Shown: piece by piece, positions 1 to 7,703 of the stretch
How positions within the stretch are numbered: position 1 is the first letter of the stretch
Layout: each line of letters begins with the position of its first letter
From: JACCXJ01 sp052387115
GTDB taxonomy: Bacteria > Pseudomonadota > Gammaproteobacteria > JACCXJ01
Assembly: GCA_052387115.1 (NCBI GenBank)
Contig: JBQTJM010000307.1
Location: forward strand, 1 to 24,051
Direction of reading: 5' to 3'
Length of the DNA stretch: 24,051 bases
Notes under the pieces: generated by a model
What the model saw: the letters and a program-made list of their open reading frames with translations, nothing else
Told to the model about the DNA's origin: nothing
The model's database searches: none
Program-made: the position numbers and the translations under genes

Positions 1-198
1 CGGCTACGCTTCATTAAACCCAAAGGCTCAACGCCTTTATCCATCGAAAAGCGATCCCTTCCTGAAAACAGGAAGGGCAGTTTCGCACGCCTGTGTAAAG
101 CTAGGTACTGTGGTTATGATCGGTCCCTCTTCGAGAGACTGATCTGTGTCCGAATCATGATAACACAATAGGCGATTGCGTTATCAAGTGCAAGCCCG
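1..198. other. Non-coding, hairpin-rich segment
   Basis: No protein gene is supported here. Three foldable elements are visible: AAAGGC/GCCTTT (22-27 with 33-38); a perfect 9-bp stem with an AAAA loop (56-64 with 69-77); and a 12-bp stem with one wobble and one mismatch around a TTC loop (118-129 with 133-144). Further short inverted repeats (GATAAC 159-164 with GTTATC 180-185) follow. None has a clear U-tract, so calling any of them an intrinsic terminator is not safe. The segment could be the 3' end of an upstream transcription unit or a structured RNA. I do not recognise a known RNA family. Confidence 0.4.
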
Positions 199-247
199 TT
201 GTCGACAACACGGGGACGCTTCACCGCTCATTCCTCGCCGGCAGCGC
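199..247. repeat. 49-bp direct repeat, copy 1
   Basis: This stretch matches 1466-1514 at 47 of 49 positions, in the same orientation. The sequences differ on both sides outside the match. On the minus strand this copy would encode a C-terminus ending in AAGEE plus a stop, the same ending as the toxin gene at 1495-1989. It is therefore either a copied toxin tail or a dispersed repeat that supplied that tail. Confidence 0.85.
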
Positions 248-336
248 GCAGATTGAGCGGCACCGATGGACTCGCGTCGGAGCGAAGGACTGCCGTGCCT
301 GCGTCCTCCAAGGCCACCCGGAAGCCGGCCTGGGCC

Positions 337-520
337 CTAGCCCGGATTTATCACCACCACCCTGCTACGACCACCGATCCGCTCGGTCTGGCGGGCCGTA
401 CTCCTTCAAGGCGGCTCGGTGTAGTGTCCGCTACGCCTTCGCCGCCTTTTAGTCCGTGCGGCCCACCAGACCGGCGCCTCGACGGCCTCGCGACGGGCAG
501 TGGTGAGAAATCCGGACTAG
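337..520. repeat. Long imperfect palindrome (MITE-like or structured RNA)
   Basis: The left half is nearly the reverse complement of the right half around an axis near 428. The outer arms 337-357 and 500-520 pair at 19 of 21 positions. Middle arms 384-398 and 459-473 pair at 14 of 15. Inner arms are 408-415 with 441-448 and 418-424 with 431-437. The spacing is almost gap-free, and weaker similarity extends to about 319-537. A reading frame runs through it on the plus strand, but the symmetry explains the sequence better than a protein does. No transposase and no clear target duplication are visible. A miniature inverted-repeat element or a transcribed long hairpin would both fit. Confidence 0.7.
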
Positions 521-577
521 CCCAAACGCCCTCCTTCCACTGCCGCGCGGACCACCCGATCACCGTCTGCCCGCCCG

Positions 578-598
578 ATGCAACAGTATCTGTTGCAT
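578..598. repeat. Perfect 9-bp inverted repeat with TAT spacer
   Basis: ATGCAACAG (578-586) and CTGTTGCAT (590-598) are exact reverse complements separated by TAT. The compact, symmetric form resembles a dimeric repressor operator more than a terminator, because no T-run follows. It lies 300 bp upstream of mscL with no gene start nearby, so the regulated gene is unclear. Confidence 0.5.
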
Positions 599-883
599 AA
601 CTCCATTGAATTTCCTATCCTTCCTTTTAGGGTGTATAGACGGGGAGAGGGCGAGGCTGGGGGTCACGTGCCGAGCTCCAATTGAAACAGGTCCGGGATC
701 AAGCGGATGACTTTTCGTCAAGCTCGTGTGTGAACAGGGCGCAGCGCGATGCTCGCTTCCCTTCGGCTCGTCTGCGATTTCCTCCAGAAGAACGCACTAT
801 CGAATGTGGCTGGGCGTGACAATGTTCAAAGGAGAACAGTATGCGATGAGATCTCGGTGATGCATCAATCCATTCGGTCCAAG
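599..883. other. Intergenic region upstream of mscL
   Basis: I see no gene here. One good ribosome-binding sequence (AAAGGAG at 828-834) precedes an ATG, but that frame stops after two codons. No convincing sigma-70 pair could be placed for mscL. A long reverse frame across this region is only the antisense of mscL. Confidence 0.4.
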
Positions 884-897
884 CGGAGGGCGCGCAT

Positions 898-1302
898 ATG
901 AGCTTCATTTCAGAATTCAAAGAATTTGCAATGAAGGGGAACGTAGTCGACATGGCGGTCGGAATCATAATCGGGGCGGCCTTTGGGAAGATCATCTCGG
1001 TCTTGGTCGACAAAGTGATCATGCCGCCCATAGGCCTGCTCATCGGAGGCGTGAATTTCAGAGATCTAGCCTTCACCTTGAAGGCGGCAGAAGGGGAACA
1101 GCCCGCGGTTCTCGTGGGCTATGGTGAGTTCCTCCAGACGGTGTTTGATTTTACCATCATCGCACTAGCGATATTTATGATGATCAAGGCGTTGAACAAG
1201 CTCAAGAGGCAGGCGCCACCGCCGCCCGCCGCCCCTCCCGAGCCAACCAAAGAGGAGAAGCTCCTCACGGAAATCAGGGATATCCTCAAGAGCGCTGGCT
1301 GA
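898..1302 (+). CDS. mscL: Large-conductance mechanosensitive channel MscL
   Basis: MscL is the homopentameric inner-membrane channel that opens under high membrane tension and releases solutes during hypo-osmotic shock. The 134-residue product has the expected length. It starts with the conserved amphipathic helix (SFISEFKEFAMKGNVVDMAV), followed by TM1 with its small-residue glycine/alanine face (about residues 17-45), a periplasmic loop (about 52-75), TM2 (about 76-100) and a charged cytoplasmic helix. The linker before that helix is proline-rich (about residues 104-116). The ATG at 898 is preceded by GGAGGG at 884-889. It appears to be monocistronic: the next gene is on the opposite strand. 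Confidence 0.96.
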   Translation: MSFISEFKEFAMKGNVVDMAVGIIIGAAFGKIISVLVDKVIMPPIGLLIGGVNFRDLAFTLKAAEGEQPAVLVGYGEFLQTVFDFTIIALAIFMMIKALNKLKRQAPPPPAAPPEPTKEEKLLTEIRDILKSAG

Positions 1303-1465
1303 GGGAGCGAGCGCGGCTGCAACTCGAGATCGCGATCACGCGGAGCGGCGTCATATCCTCCACGTCCGATCGTAACGCTTGAGAAACCAACCACGGCCTT
1401 CCGCAACGACGAGGGCTGTCGTAACCAGGCCGGGAGGGTCCGAAAACATGAACCGAAACAGGGGA

Positions 1466-1514
1466 TTGTCGACGATACGGGGACGCTTCACCGCTCATTC
1501 CTCGCCGGCAGCGC
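1466..1514. repeat. 49-bp direct repeat, copy 2
   Basis: This is the partner of 199-247 (47 of 49 identical). It overlaps the last six codons and stop of the minus-strand toxin gene and about 30 bp beyond. The two copies bracket about 1.2 kb that includes the long palindrome and mscL. Confidence 0.85.
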
Positions 1515-1989
1515 TTAGAACGGCGGCGATCAGGTCCGCGGACAGCCGGAAATCGGTTTGGAGCAGCCGGTCGAATACGGCGCGGGCCGACGGGATCAGT
1601 CCTTGCCGCCGGGCCGCCAGAACGATGCCTGCGGTGCCGGTGACGGGAATCCCGAGCTGCGCCGCTTGTGCGCGACCTGCGCGCTCGTCCATCAGGACCA
1701 GCGCTGGCCTCTTGAGATTCACCGCCAAGCGCAAGGTGCTCGCCTCACCGAGATCGAGGCACGCTAACGGCGGCTCGGCGTAGCGGTCTTCGACGACGCG
1801 GAGGGAGCCTCTTCGCATCGCCGTAGCGATGTCCTTCTCTCCCGGTAGGCCAGCACCCGTCAAGATCTCATCGCGTACGATCGAGCTCAGATGGACGGTG
1901 CCGAACAGCTGCTTCAGCCAGGGCAGGCCGCACACCACCGTCAGCGGGATCAGCGGGCTCGCGTCGCTGAGGACGATTCTGCGAGCCAT
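1495..1989 (-). CDS. DUF3368 PIN-like toxin of a type II toxin-antitoxin pair
   Basis: The 164-residue product matches the DUF3368 family of PIN-like predicted ribonucleases, usual partners of UPF0175 antitoxins. Visible marks are an N-terminal strand ending in SDASPLIPL with acidic Asp9, a central LDLGEAST motif (Asp79, Glu82) and LVLMDERAGR (Asp101, Glu102) before a QLGIPVTGTAG turn. These acidic residues are the likely metal site of a PIN fold. The ATG at 1989 lies 40 nt inside the end of the antitoxin gene, so the two are probably translationally coupled. The last codons (AAGEE, stop) fall in a 49-bp repeat also present at 199-247, so the C-terminus may have been replaced or copied. Toxicity and RNA cleavage are inferred from the family. 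Confidence 0.82.
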   Translation of the reverse strand: MARRIVLSDASPLIPLTVVCGLPWLKQLFGTVHLSSIVRDEILTGAGLPGEKDIATAMRRGSLRVVEDRYAEPPLACLDLGEASTLRLAVNLKRPALVLMDERAGRAQAAQLGIPVTGTAGIVLAARRQGLIPSARAVFDRLLQTDFRLSADLIAAVLSAAGEE

Positions 1990-2315
1990 GCCTCGATGTT
2001 CCGCATGTCTTCTCTCACAGTACCGGCATCACCCCGTATCACTGGTATGCCTCGCCTCGAGACATGCTGCATGAACTCTACGAGCACCATGCCGGCGAGC
2101 TTAGCCGCCTTGCCCAGCGACAGGCTTTCATCCTTGTAAAGCGCGGTTGCCAGCGCCACGCGCACCCCCGGCTCGGAAAGAAGCTTGTCATCGTCCAGGT
2201 GGACGAGCAAAGCCTCCGGTTTGTCGCGATTCATCACAACGACGAGGTCCTGCCGCGCCATGCGCAGGGCATCCGATGGGTTGTTCTTCAACTGGCGTAT
2301 ATTGACCGCTTTCAT
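1950..2315 (-). CDS. Antitoxin: Phd-like N-terminus fused to UPF0175 domain
   Basis: The 121-residue product appears to have two parts. Residues 1-48 (MKAVNIRQLKNNPSDAL ... EALLVHLDD) look like the DNA-binding half of Phd/YefM antitoxins. Residues about 50-121 carry the UPF0175 signature, with ALYKDESLSLGKAAKLAG followed by RRGIPVI. Most UPF0175 proteins I know of are about 80-95 residues and lack the first part, so this is an extended form. The ATG at 2315 has a strong AGGAGG at 2323-2328, and a promoter lies just upstream (2340-2368). The longer reverse frame that continues through leuS is an antisense artefact. The protein probably neutralises the toxin encoded downstream and represses the pair. 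Confidence 0.82.
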   Translation of the reverse strand: MKAVNIRQLKNNPSDALRMARQDLVVVMNRDKPEALLVHLDDDKLLSEPGVRVALATALYKDESLSLGKAAKLAGMVLVEFMQHVSRRGIPVIRGDAGTVREDMRNIEAWLAESSSATRAR

Positions 2316-2339
2316 GATGTTCCTCCTGATCGTAGGAAT

Positions 2340-2368
2340 ATCATAGGGGAACAAAGACTCCGTTTCAA
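2340..2368 (-). promoter_or_regulatory. Sigma-70-type promoter of the toxin-antitoxin pair
   Basis: Read on the minus strand, TTGAAA (2363-2368) and TATGAT (2340-2345) are separated by exactly 17 bp; each matches consensus at five of six positions. Transcription would begin near 2333, leaving a short leader of about 18 nt with the AGGAGG in it. TTCCT/AGGAA half-sites around the start point could serve autoregulation. Confidence 0.65.
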
Positions 2369-2522
2369 GCTCGTTTCCCGTCGGCGCGAGGGCCGCTACC
2401 TCCTCCGCACCCATTTCACGGAAACGGATCCTGCGAAGCTGGGGCGGAGAGACCTCATAGATGTGACCGCACGGCCCTTCCCGGTCATCGGCGGGTGGGT
2501 TATCCTCTCCCCGAGAGCGGGG

Positions 2523-4997
2523 ATGACCATGGAACCAACGTATCGCCCACAGGACATCGAACCCGCCGTCCAGCTCCGCTGGGAGGAGGCGGGCGTGTTC
2601 CGCGCCATCGAGGACCCCGCGCGCGAGAAGTTCTACTGCCTCTCGATGTTCCCCTACCCGAGCGGGAAGCTCCACATGGGGCATGTCCGCAACTACACCA
2701 TCGGCGATGTGATCGCGCGCTACCAGCGCATGCGGGGCAAGAATGTCTTGCAGCCCATGGGCTGGGACGCCTTCGGGCTGCCGGCCGAGAACGCGGCCAT
2801 CGAGCGCCGCATCGCGCCCGCCGAGTGGACCTACGCCAACATCGAGCACATGCGTGCCCAGCTCAAGCGACTGGGCTTCGGCTACGATTGGGGCCGCGAG
2901 CTCGCGACCTGCCGGCCGGACTATTACCGGTGGGAGCAGTGGTTTTTTCTGGAGCTGTTCCGGAAGGGCCTGGTCTACAAGAAAACCGCGCTGGTCAACT
3001 GGGATCCGGTCGATCAGACCGTGCTCGCCAACGAGCAGGTCATCGACGGCAAGGGCTGGCGCTCGGGCGCTACTGTCGAGCGGCGCTTGATCCCGCAGTG
3101 GTTTCTCCGGATCACCGATTACGCCGAGGAATTGCTCGCCGGGCTCGACACCTTGGAGGGTTGGCCCGAGGCGGTTTGCACCATGCAGCGCCACTGGATC
3201 GGCCGTTCCCAGGGTGTCGAGGCCGGCTTCGCCATCCCCGAGCGCGCCACGACGCTCAGGGTCTTCACCACCCGCCCGGACACGCTCATGGGCGTGACCT
3301 ACCTGGCCGTGGCCGCGGAGCACCCCCTGGCCGTCGAGGCCGCGGTCCGCAACCCCGAGCTCCAGGCGTTCCTCGACGAATGTCGCCGCAGCGGCACCAG
3401 CGAAGCCGCGCTGGAGACCATGGAGAAGAAGGGCCTGCCCCTCGGCCTCGAGGCCCTGCACCCGGTCTCCGGCGAATGCCTGCCCATCTGGGTCGCGAAC
3501 TTCGTGCTCATGGCCTACGGTACCGGCGCCGTCATGGCCGTGCCGGCCCATGATCAACGCGACTTCGAGTTTGCCACCCGTTATGGCCTGCCCATCAAAC
3601 CCGTGGTGTTCCCGTGCGCGGGCGCTGCAGTGCCAGGAAACTCACACCATTTCGGTCACGGCGCCTACACCGAGCCGGGCGTGCTCAGGCACTCGGGGGC
3701 GTTCGACGGCCTGAGCTCCGAGGCGGCCTTCGAGGCGATCGCCGAGTACCTCGAAGGCCACGGCCGGGGCCGCCGGCAGGTCCACTACCGGCTCCGGGAC
3801 TGGGGGATCTCCCGGCAGCGCTACTGGGGCTGTCCGATCCCGATCATCCACTGCCCCCGCTGCGGGGAGGTGCCGGTGCCGGAGGCCGATCTGCCGGTGG
3901 TCTTGCCGGAGGCCGTGGCCTTCGAGGGCGTGGCCTCGCCCTTGAAGCGCATGCCGGAGTTCTATCGGACGCGCTGCCCGTCCTGCGGCGGCGAGGCGGA
4001 GCGCGAGACCGACACCTTTGACACCTTTTTCGAGTCGTCCTGGTATTACGCCCGCTACTGCTCGGCCGACCAGTCCGGGCGCATGCTCGATGCACGGGTC
4101 GATTACTGGCTCCCGGTCGACCAGTACATCGGCGGGGTCGAGCACGCCGTCCTGCACCTCCTGTATGCGCGCTTCTTCCACCGGCTCATGCGCGATGCCG
4201 GGCTCCTCGGACACGACGAGCCCTTCACCCGGCTCCTGACCCAGGGCATGGTGCTAAAAGACGGGGCCAAGATGTCCAAGTCCAAGGGTAATACCGTCGA
4301 TCCCGAGGCCCTGATCGAACAGTATGGCGCCGACACGGTGCGGCTCTTCACCATGTTCGCGGCCCCCCCGGAGCACTCGCTCGAATGGTCGGACACGGCG
4401 GTCGAAGGCGCCTTCCGGTTCTTGAAGCGGTTATGGCGCCTGGCAGAGACCCACCTCGCGGCCGGGCCGCTCGACGGGACCGACCCTTCGCGCATCGCTC
4501 CGAGAGAGCGCGAATTGCGCCGCCTCATCCATCGCACCATCGCCAAGGTCAACGACGACCTCGGGCGGCGTTATACCTTCAACACCGCCATCGCCGCGGT
4601 CATGGAGCTCTGCAACGCGCTCGCGAAGCACGAGGCAGAGGACGGAGCGGGGAGGGCAGTGTGGCGCGAGGGGCTGGAGGCGGCGGTGCTGCTCATGGCC
4701 CCCATCGTCCCGCACATCGCCGAGGCGCTGTGGGCGGCGCTCGGTCACGCGGATCTCATGGCCGACGCGCCCTGGCCTGTGGTCGATCCCGAGGCGCTCC
4801 TCTGCGAGGAGGTCACGCTCGTGGTGCAGGTCAACGGTAAGAAGCGCGGTACCGTGAACATCCTCTCGGGGGCAAGCGAGATCGAGGTCCGGGAAGCCGC
4901 GCTCGCCGACACCAATGTCCGGCGGTTTCTCGAAGGCAAGTCGGTGCGGCACCTGGTCGTGGTCCAGAACCGCCTGGTCAACATCGTCGCGGCTTGA
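2523..4997 (+). CDS. leuS: Leucyl-tRNA synthetase
   Basis: LeuRS charges tRNA-Leu with leucine in the cytoplasm. The 824-residue product carries the class I signature HMGH at 51-54 and KMSKS at 583-587. A CP1 editing domain follows the first half of the catalytic core, with TTRPDTLMGVTY and later YGTGAVMAVPAHDQRDFEF, both needed for hydrolysing mischarged tRNA. Two CxxC pairs (HCPRCG and RCPSCG) indicate an intact zinc knuckle. It is shorter than the E. coli enzyme (860), mainly because the insertion just before KMSKS is missing. Two in-frame ATGs, 2523 and 2529, are possible starts; neither has a strong ribosome-binding site. It is the first gene of leuS-lptE-holA. Confidence 0.97.
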   Translation: MTMEPTYRPQDIEPAVQLRWEEAGVFRAIEDPAREKFYCLSMFPYPSGKLHMGHVRNYTIGDVIARYQRMRGKNVLQPMGWDAFGLPAENAAIERRIAPAEWTYANIEHMRAQLKRLGFGYDWGRELATCRPDYYRWEQWFFLELFRKGLVYKKTALVNWDPVDQTVLANEQVIDGKGWRSGATVERRLIPQWFLRITDYAEELLAGLDTLEGWPEAVCTMQRHWIGRSQGVEAGFAIPERATTLRVFTTRPDTLMGVTYLAVAAEHPLAVEAAVRNPELQAFLDECRRSGTSEAALETMEKKGLPLGLEALHPVSGECLPIWVANFVLMAYGTGAVMAVPAHDQRDFEFATRYGLPIKPVVFPCAGAAVPGNSHHFGHGAYTEPGVLRHSGAFDGLSSEAAFEAIAEYLEGHGRGRRQVHYRLRDWGISRQRYWGCPIPIIHCPRCGEVPVPEADLPVVLPEAVAFEGVASPLKRMPEFYRTRCPSCGGEAERETDTFDTFFESSWYYARYCSADQSGRMLDARVDYWLPVDQYIGGVEHAVLHLLYARFFHRLMRDAGLLGHDEPFTRLLTQGMVLKDGAKMSKSKGNTVDPEALIEQYGADTVRLFTMFAAPPEHSLEWSDTAVEGAFRFLKRLWRLAETHLAAGPLDGTDPSRIAPRERELRRLIHRTIAKVNDDLGRRYTFNTAIAAVMELCNALAKHEAEDGAGRAVWREGLEAAVLLMAPIVPHIAEALWAALGHADLMADAPWPVVDPEALLCEEVTLVVQVNGKKRGTVNILSGASEIEVREAALADTNVRRFLEGKSVRHLVVVQNRLVNIVAA

Positions 4998-5025
4998 TCG
5001 ACTAAAAAATCTACGCCCGGCCGGT

Positions 5026-5544
5026 ATGAGGATTACCACGTCAGCGCTCGTGCTCACGCTCCTCTGCGTCTCCGCCTGCGGCTTTCATCTGCGCGGTACT
5101 GTGCCGGCCGATCTGCAGTTCTCGCGCGTCTATGTCAGGGACCACCGCGCGCGCCGCGTGGCCGCCGAGCTGGCGCGCCAGTTGGGTTACAACCGCGTGG
5201 TGGTGGCGCCGGACGCCACCTCGGCGGATGTGGTGGTCGAGCTTCGCAACGAGCGTTTCGACGAGCGTGTCCTGTCCGTGGACCCGAGAACCGGCAAGGC
5301 GCGCGAGTACCAGATCGCGTTTCGCGTCGATCTGGCCGTGCGCCACACCGATCGGCGACCGCTGATCAAGGCTCAGACGGTCGATCTCCTGCGTGATTTC
5401 ACTTTCGATGAGACCGCCGCGCTCGGCAAGTTCGAGGAACAGCAGGTGCTGAGAGAGGAGATGATCCAGGACGCCGCCGAGACCGTGCTGAGACGCCTGG
5501 AGAGCGTCCGGGCGCGACCCGCCAAACCGGCGCCGTCGCCGTGA
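5026..5544 (+). CDS. lptE: LPS-assembly lipoprotein LptE
   Basis: LptE is the outer-membrane lipoprotein plugged inside the LptD barrel that inserts lipopolysaccharide at the cell surface. The 172-residue product starts with a hydrophobic signal and a lipobox VSAC with Cys18 as the lipidation site, followed at once by the family hallmark CGFHLRG. The body has the usual mixed alpha/beta pattern, and the tail is proline/alanine-rich. The gene starts 28 bp after the leuS stop. It ends in a GTGA overlap with holA, so the three genes are co-transcribed. The ATG at 5026 is chosen because the signal peptide begins there; an earlier in-frame start would put leuS-antisense-like residues ahead of it. 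Confidence 0.95.
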   Translation: MRITTSALVLTLLCVSACGFHLRGTVPADLQFSRVYVRDHRARRVAAELARQLGYNRVVVAPDATSADVVVELRNERFDERVLSVDPRTGKAREYQIAFRVDLAVRHTDRRPLIKAQTVDLLRDFTFDETAALGKFEEQQVLREEMIQDAAETVLRRLESVRARPAKPAPSP

Positions 5545-6554
5545 GGCTCAGGGCCGACGAGGTAGAGACGCATCTGACGCGTCGTGGCCTGGCGGCGCTG
5601 TACTTCGTGACCGGCGACGAGCCGCTGCGGCGTACCGAGATCGTCGCGGCGATACGGGACGCCGCGCTCGCGGCCGGGCATGCGGAAAGGGTGGTGCTGT
5701 ATGCCGAGGCCGGCTTCGATTGGCAGGCGCTTCGCCACCACCTCGACAGCCCTTCGCTGTTCAGCGCCACGCGCCTCATCGAGCTGCGCCTCGGCGAGTC
5801 GGGACCGGGGGTCCCGGGCTCGAAAGCGATCATCGCCTGCGCCGAGCGTCCGCCCACGGGAGACGTCGTGCTGGTCACCGCCTCCGGGCTCGACGCTAAG
5901 GCCCGACAGTCGGCGTGGTACCGGGCGCTCGACAAGGCCGGTGTCGTGATCGAGACGAGGCCGGTGAGTCCGGCCATGCTGCCCCGGTGGATCATGGAGC
6001 GCGCAGGGCGCCTCGGGCTGACGCTCGAGCACGAGGCCGCGGCCTTTCTCTCCGAAAGAGTCGAGAACAACCCGCTCGCGGCCAACCAGGAGATCGAGAA
6101 GCTGGCCCTCTGGTCCCCCGGCGGTCGGATCGGCCTCGCGGAGTTGCGGGGCGCGATCGCCGACAACAGCCGCTACGACGCCTTCGATCTGGTCGCGGCG
6201 GCGCTTGCCGGGCGGCTCGATCAGGCCCTCAAGGTTCTGCGCGGCCTCCGGGCGGAGGCCGCGGAGCCCGTCATGATCCTCTGGGCCATCCTGCGCGAGC
6301 TGCGGCTCGCGTGCCGCTTGTCCTGGCGCTCGGGGCGGGGCGAGGCGCTGGAGGCGCTGTTTGCAGAGCACCATATCTGGGAGGCGCGGCAGGGGCCCTT
6401 GCGGGACGCCTTGAAGCGCCATACGAGCACCGGGCTCTGGGCGCTCCTGCTCCTCGCCGGCCGGGCCGAGCGCGGTATCAAAGGCATGGGCGAGCGGCAC
6501 GATCCATGGCTCGCCCTCGACGAGATCTGCATGCGTCTCGCCGGTCGGGGCTGA
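5541..6554 (+). CDS. holA: DNA polymerase III delta subunit
   Basis: HolA is the delta subunit of the clamp loader; it opens the beta sliding clamp during replication. The 337-residue product is close to the E. coli length (343). It begins RLRADEVETHL, with the conserved YFVTGDEPL segment near residues 21-29. The middle has the typical LTLEHEAAAFLSERVENNPLA block, and the C-terminal helical domain holds LRELRLACRL. The start is a GTG that overlaps the lptE stop (GTGA). The C-terminal 160 codons occur a second time downstream as a degraded copy (6981-7466). Confidence 0.95.
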   Translation: MRLRADEVETHLTRRGLAALYFVTGDEPLRRTEIVAAIRDAALAAGHAERVVLYAEAGFDWQALRHHLDSPSLFSATRLIELRLGESGPGVPGSKAIIACAERPPTGDVVLVTASGLDAKARQSAWYRALDKAGVVIETRPVSPAMLPRWIMERAGRLGLTLEHEAAAFLSERVENNPLAANQEIEKLALWSPGGRIGLAELRGAIADNSRYDAFDLVAAALAGRLDQALKVLRGLRAEAAEPVMILWAILRELRLACRLSWRSGRGEALEALFAEHHIWEARQGPLRDALKRHTSTGLWALLLLAGRAERGIKGMGERHDPWLALDEICMRLAGRG

Positions 6555-6980
6555 GAGGTTGTGAATCAATTGGCGACCGACCGTAGCTCAGGCAGAGTTC
6601 AGGGACGGATAGGACCGTCGGTCGGCGCATTAAGGGGGGGTCTCCTTCCGAGCGGCGTGTGTCTAGGGCGATAACGATGGTTGGGCAGAGAACGGCAGGG
6701 TGTTGCCCCCCGCTGGAGTTCGGGGGCGGTGGCCTTCAAGAGCCGGGCGTAGCGAGCGGGGGATGGATGGGTCACTTCTTTACTTTATAACCCGCGAGGA
6801 TTGTCCTGGCTCTATGCCAAGACCACTGAGGCTCTCTCGAGGCGTTTCCCCAGACTTCTCGAGGAGTGCATCGCCACGGCGGAGGACAAGAGGGCGCAGC
6901 GCTGGGCGCCGGAGGGGCTGACGGCGCTGCGGGCGAGTCGTGAGGAGTTTCCCATCGAGGCGACGCCCTACACAAGAGCC
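6555..6980. other. Unassigned insertion between holA and its partial copy
   Basis: This DNA separates the intact holA from its duplicated 3' half. It begins immediately after the holA stop with GAGGTTGTGAA, almost the same as the start of the repeat after era (23955). An 8-bp inverted repeat (6574-6581 with 6617-6624) lies near the left edge. From about 6771 the plus strand stays open and reads like real protein (LYAKTTEALSRRFPRLLEEC and onward to about 6975), then runs into the holA copy. I do not recognise this fragment. It has no clear start or ribosome-binding site, and it is probably a gene remnant. Confidence 0.45.
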
Positions 6981-7466
6981 GCCCGCTCGCGGCCCACCAG
7001 GAGATCGAGAAGCTGGCCCTCTGGTCTCCCGGCGCTCGGATCGGCCTCGCGGAGTTACAGGGCGCAATCGCCGACAACAGCCGCTACGACGCCTTCGATC
7101 TGGTCGCGGCGGCGCTTGCCGGCCGGCTCGATCAGGCACTCAAGGTCCTCTGCGGCCTCCAGGCGGAAGCCGCGGAGCCCGTCATCGATCCTGTGGGCGA
7201 TCCTGCGCGAGCTCAGGCTCGCGTGCCGCTTGTCCTGGCGCTCGGGACGGGGCGAGGCGCTGGAGGCGCTGTTTGCGGAGCAGCACATCTGGCCGGCGCG
7301 GCAGGGGCCCTTGCGGGACGCCTTGAAGCGCCATACGAATACGAGCACGGGGCTCTGGGCGCTCCTGCTCCGCCGGGCCGAGCGCGGTATCAAGGGCATG
7401 GGCGAGCGGCACGATGCGTGGCTTGCCCTCGCTGACATCTGCCTGCGCCTAACGGGTCGGGGCTGA
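6981..7466 (+). pseudogene. holA: Degraded partial copy of holA (3' half)
   Basis: This stretch aligns with 6070-6554 of the intact holA at roughly 90 percent or better by eye, up to and including the TGA stop. Upstream of about 7184 the holA frame continues. There, one extra C (ATGATCC in holA, ATCGATCC here) shifts the frame. Later a 6-bp gain (CGAATA near 7338) and a 6-bp loss (near 7371) keep frame. The copy lacks the N-terminal half, including the clamp-binding region, so no working delta subunit can be made from it. An open frame starting with TTG at 6801 fuses unrelated codons to it, but it is out of the holA frame until the insertion. It looks like an old tandem duplication now decaying. 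Confidence 0.9.
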
Positions 7467-7703
7467 TCTCGGTTCCGAGGTCGAGGAAGCGTTGAAAGCT
7501 CAACCCTTCTCGCCCGAACCCGCAGCATCGACGGTACTAGACCGGGCTCCCCCGAGCCTGCCCTTGGACGGCCAGGACCTTGCCTTCGTGACCTGACGCA
7601 CGCCGCCCGATGTTTCGAGTAAGTTTCGGGTAAACTGATCGGAACAGAGAGACACAGACTGGACTGGATGCGGATCTTGCCGGCAAGCCCCATCGACCCG
7701 ACC

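Noticed and set aside
199..600. Plus-strand open frame of 133 codons
   Set aside because: It is composed of the direct repeat, the palindrome and the operator-like site, and has no domain-like sequence.
828..848. Regulatory mini-frame (ATG-CGA-stop) before mscL
   Set aside because: The ribosome-binding sequence is good, but a two-codon frame without conservation data is not enough to claim a function.
2064..2522. Longer leuS reading frame beginning at 2064
   Set aside because: It overlaps the antitoxin gene on the other strand, and the extra residues do not resemble LeuRS. The family N-terminus starts just after 2523.
2316..3557. Reverse frame continuing upstream of the antitoxin through leuS
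   Set aside because: It is antisense to conserved leuS; only the last 121 codons have a ribosome-binding site and domain signatures.
6574..6624. Intrinsic terminator after holA from the 8-bp inverted repeat
   Set aside because: The loop is 35 bases long and no T-run follows.
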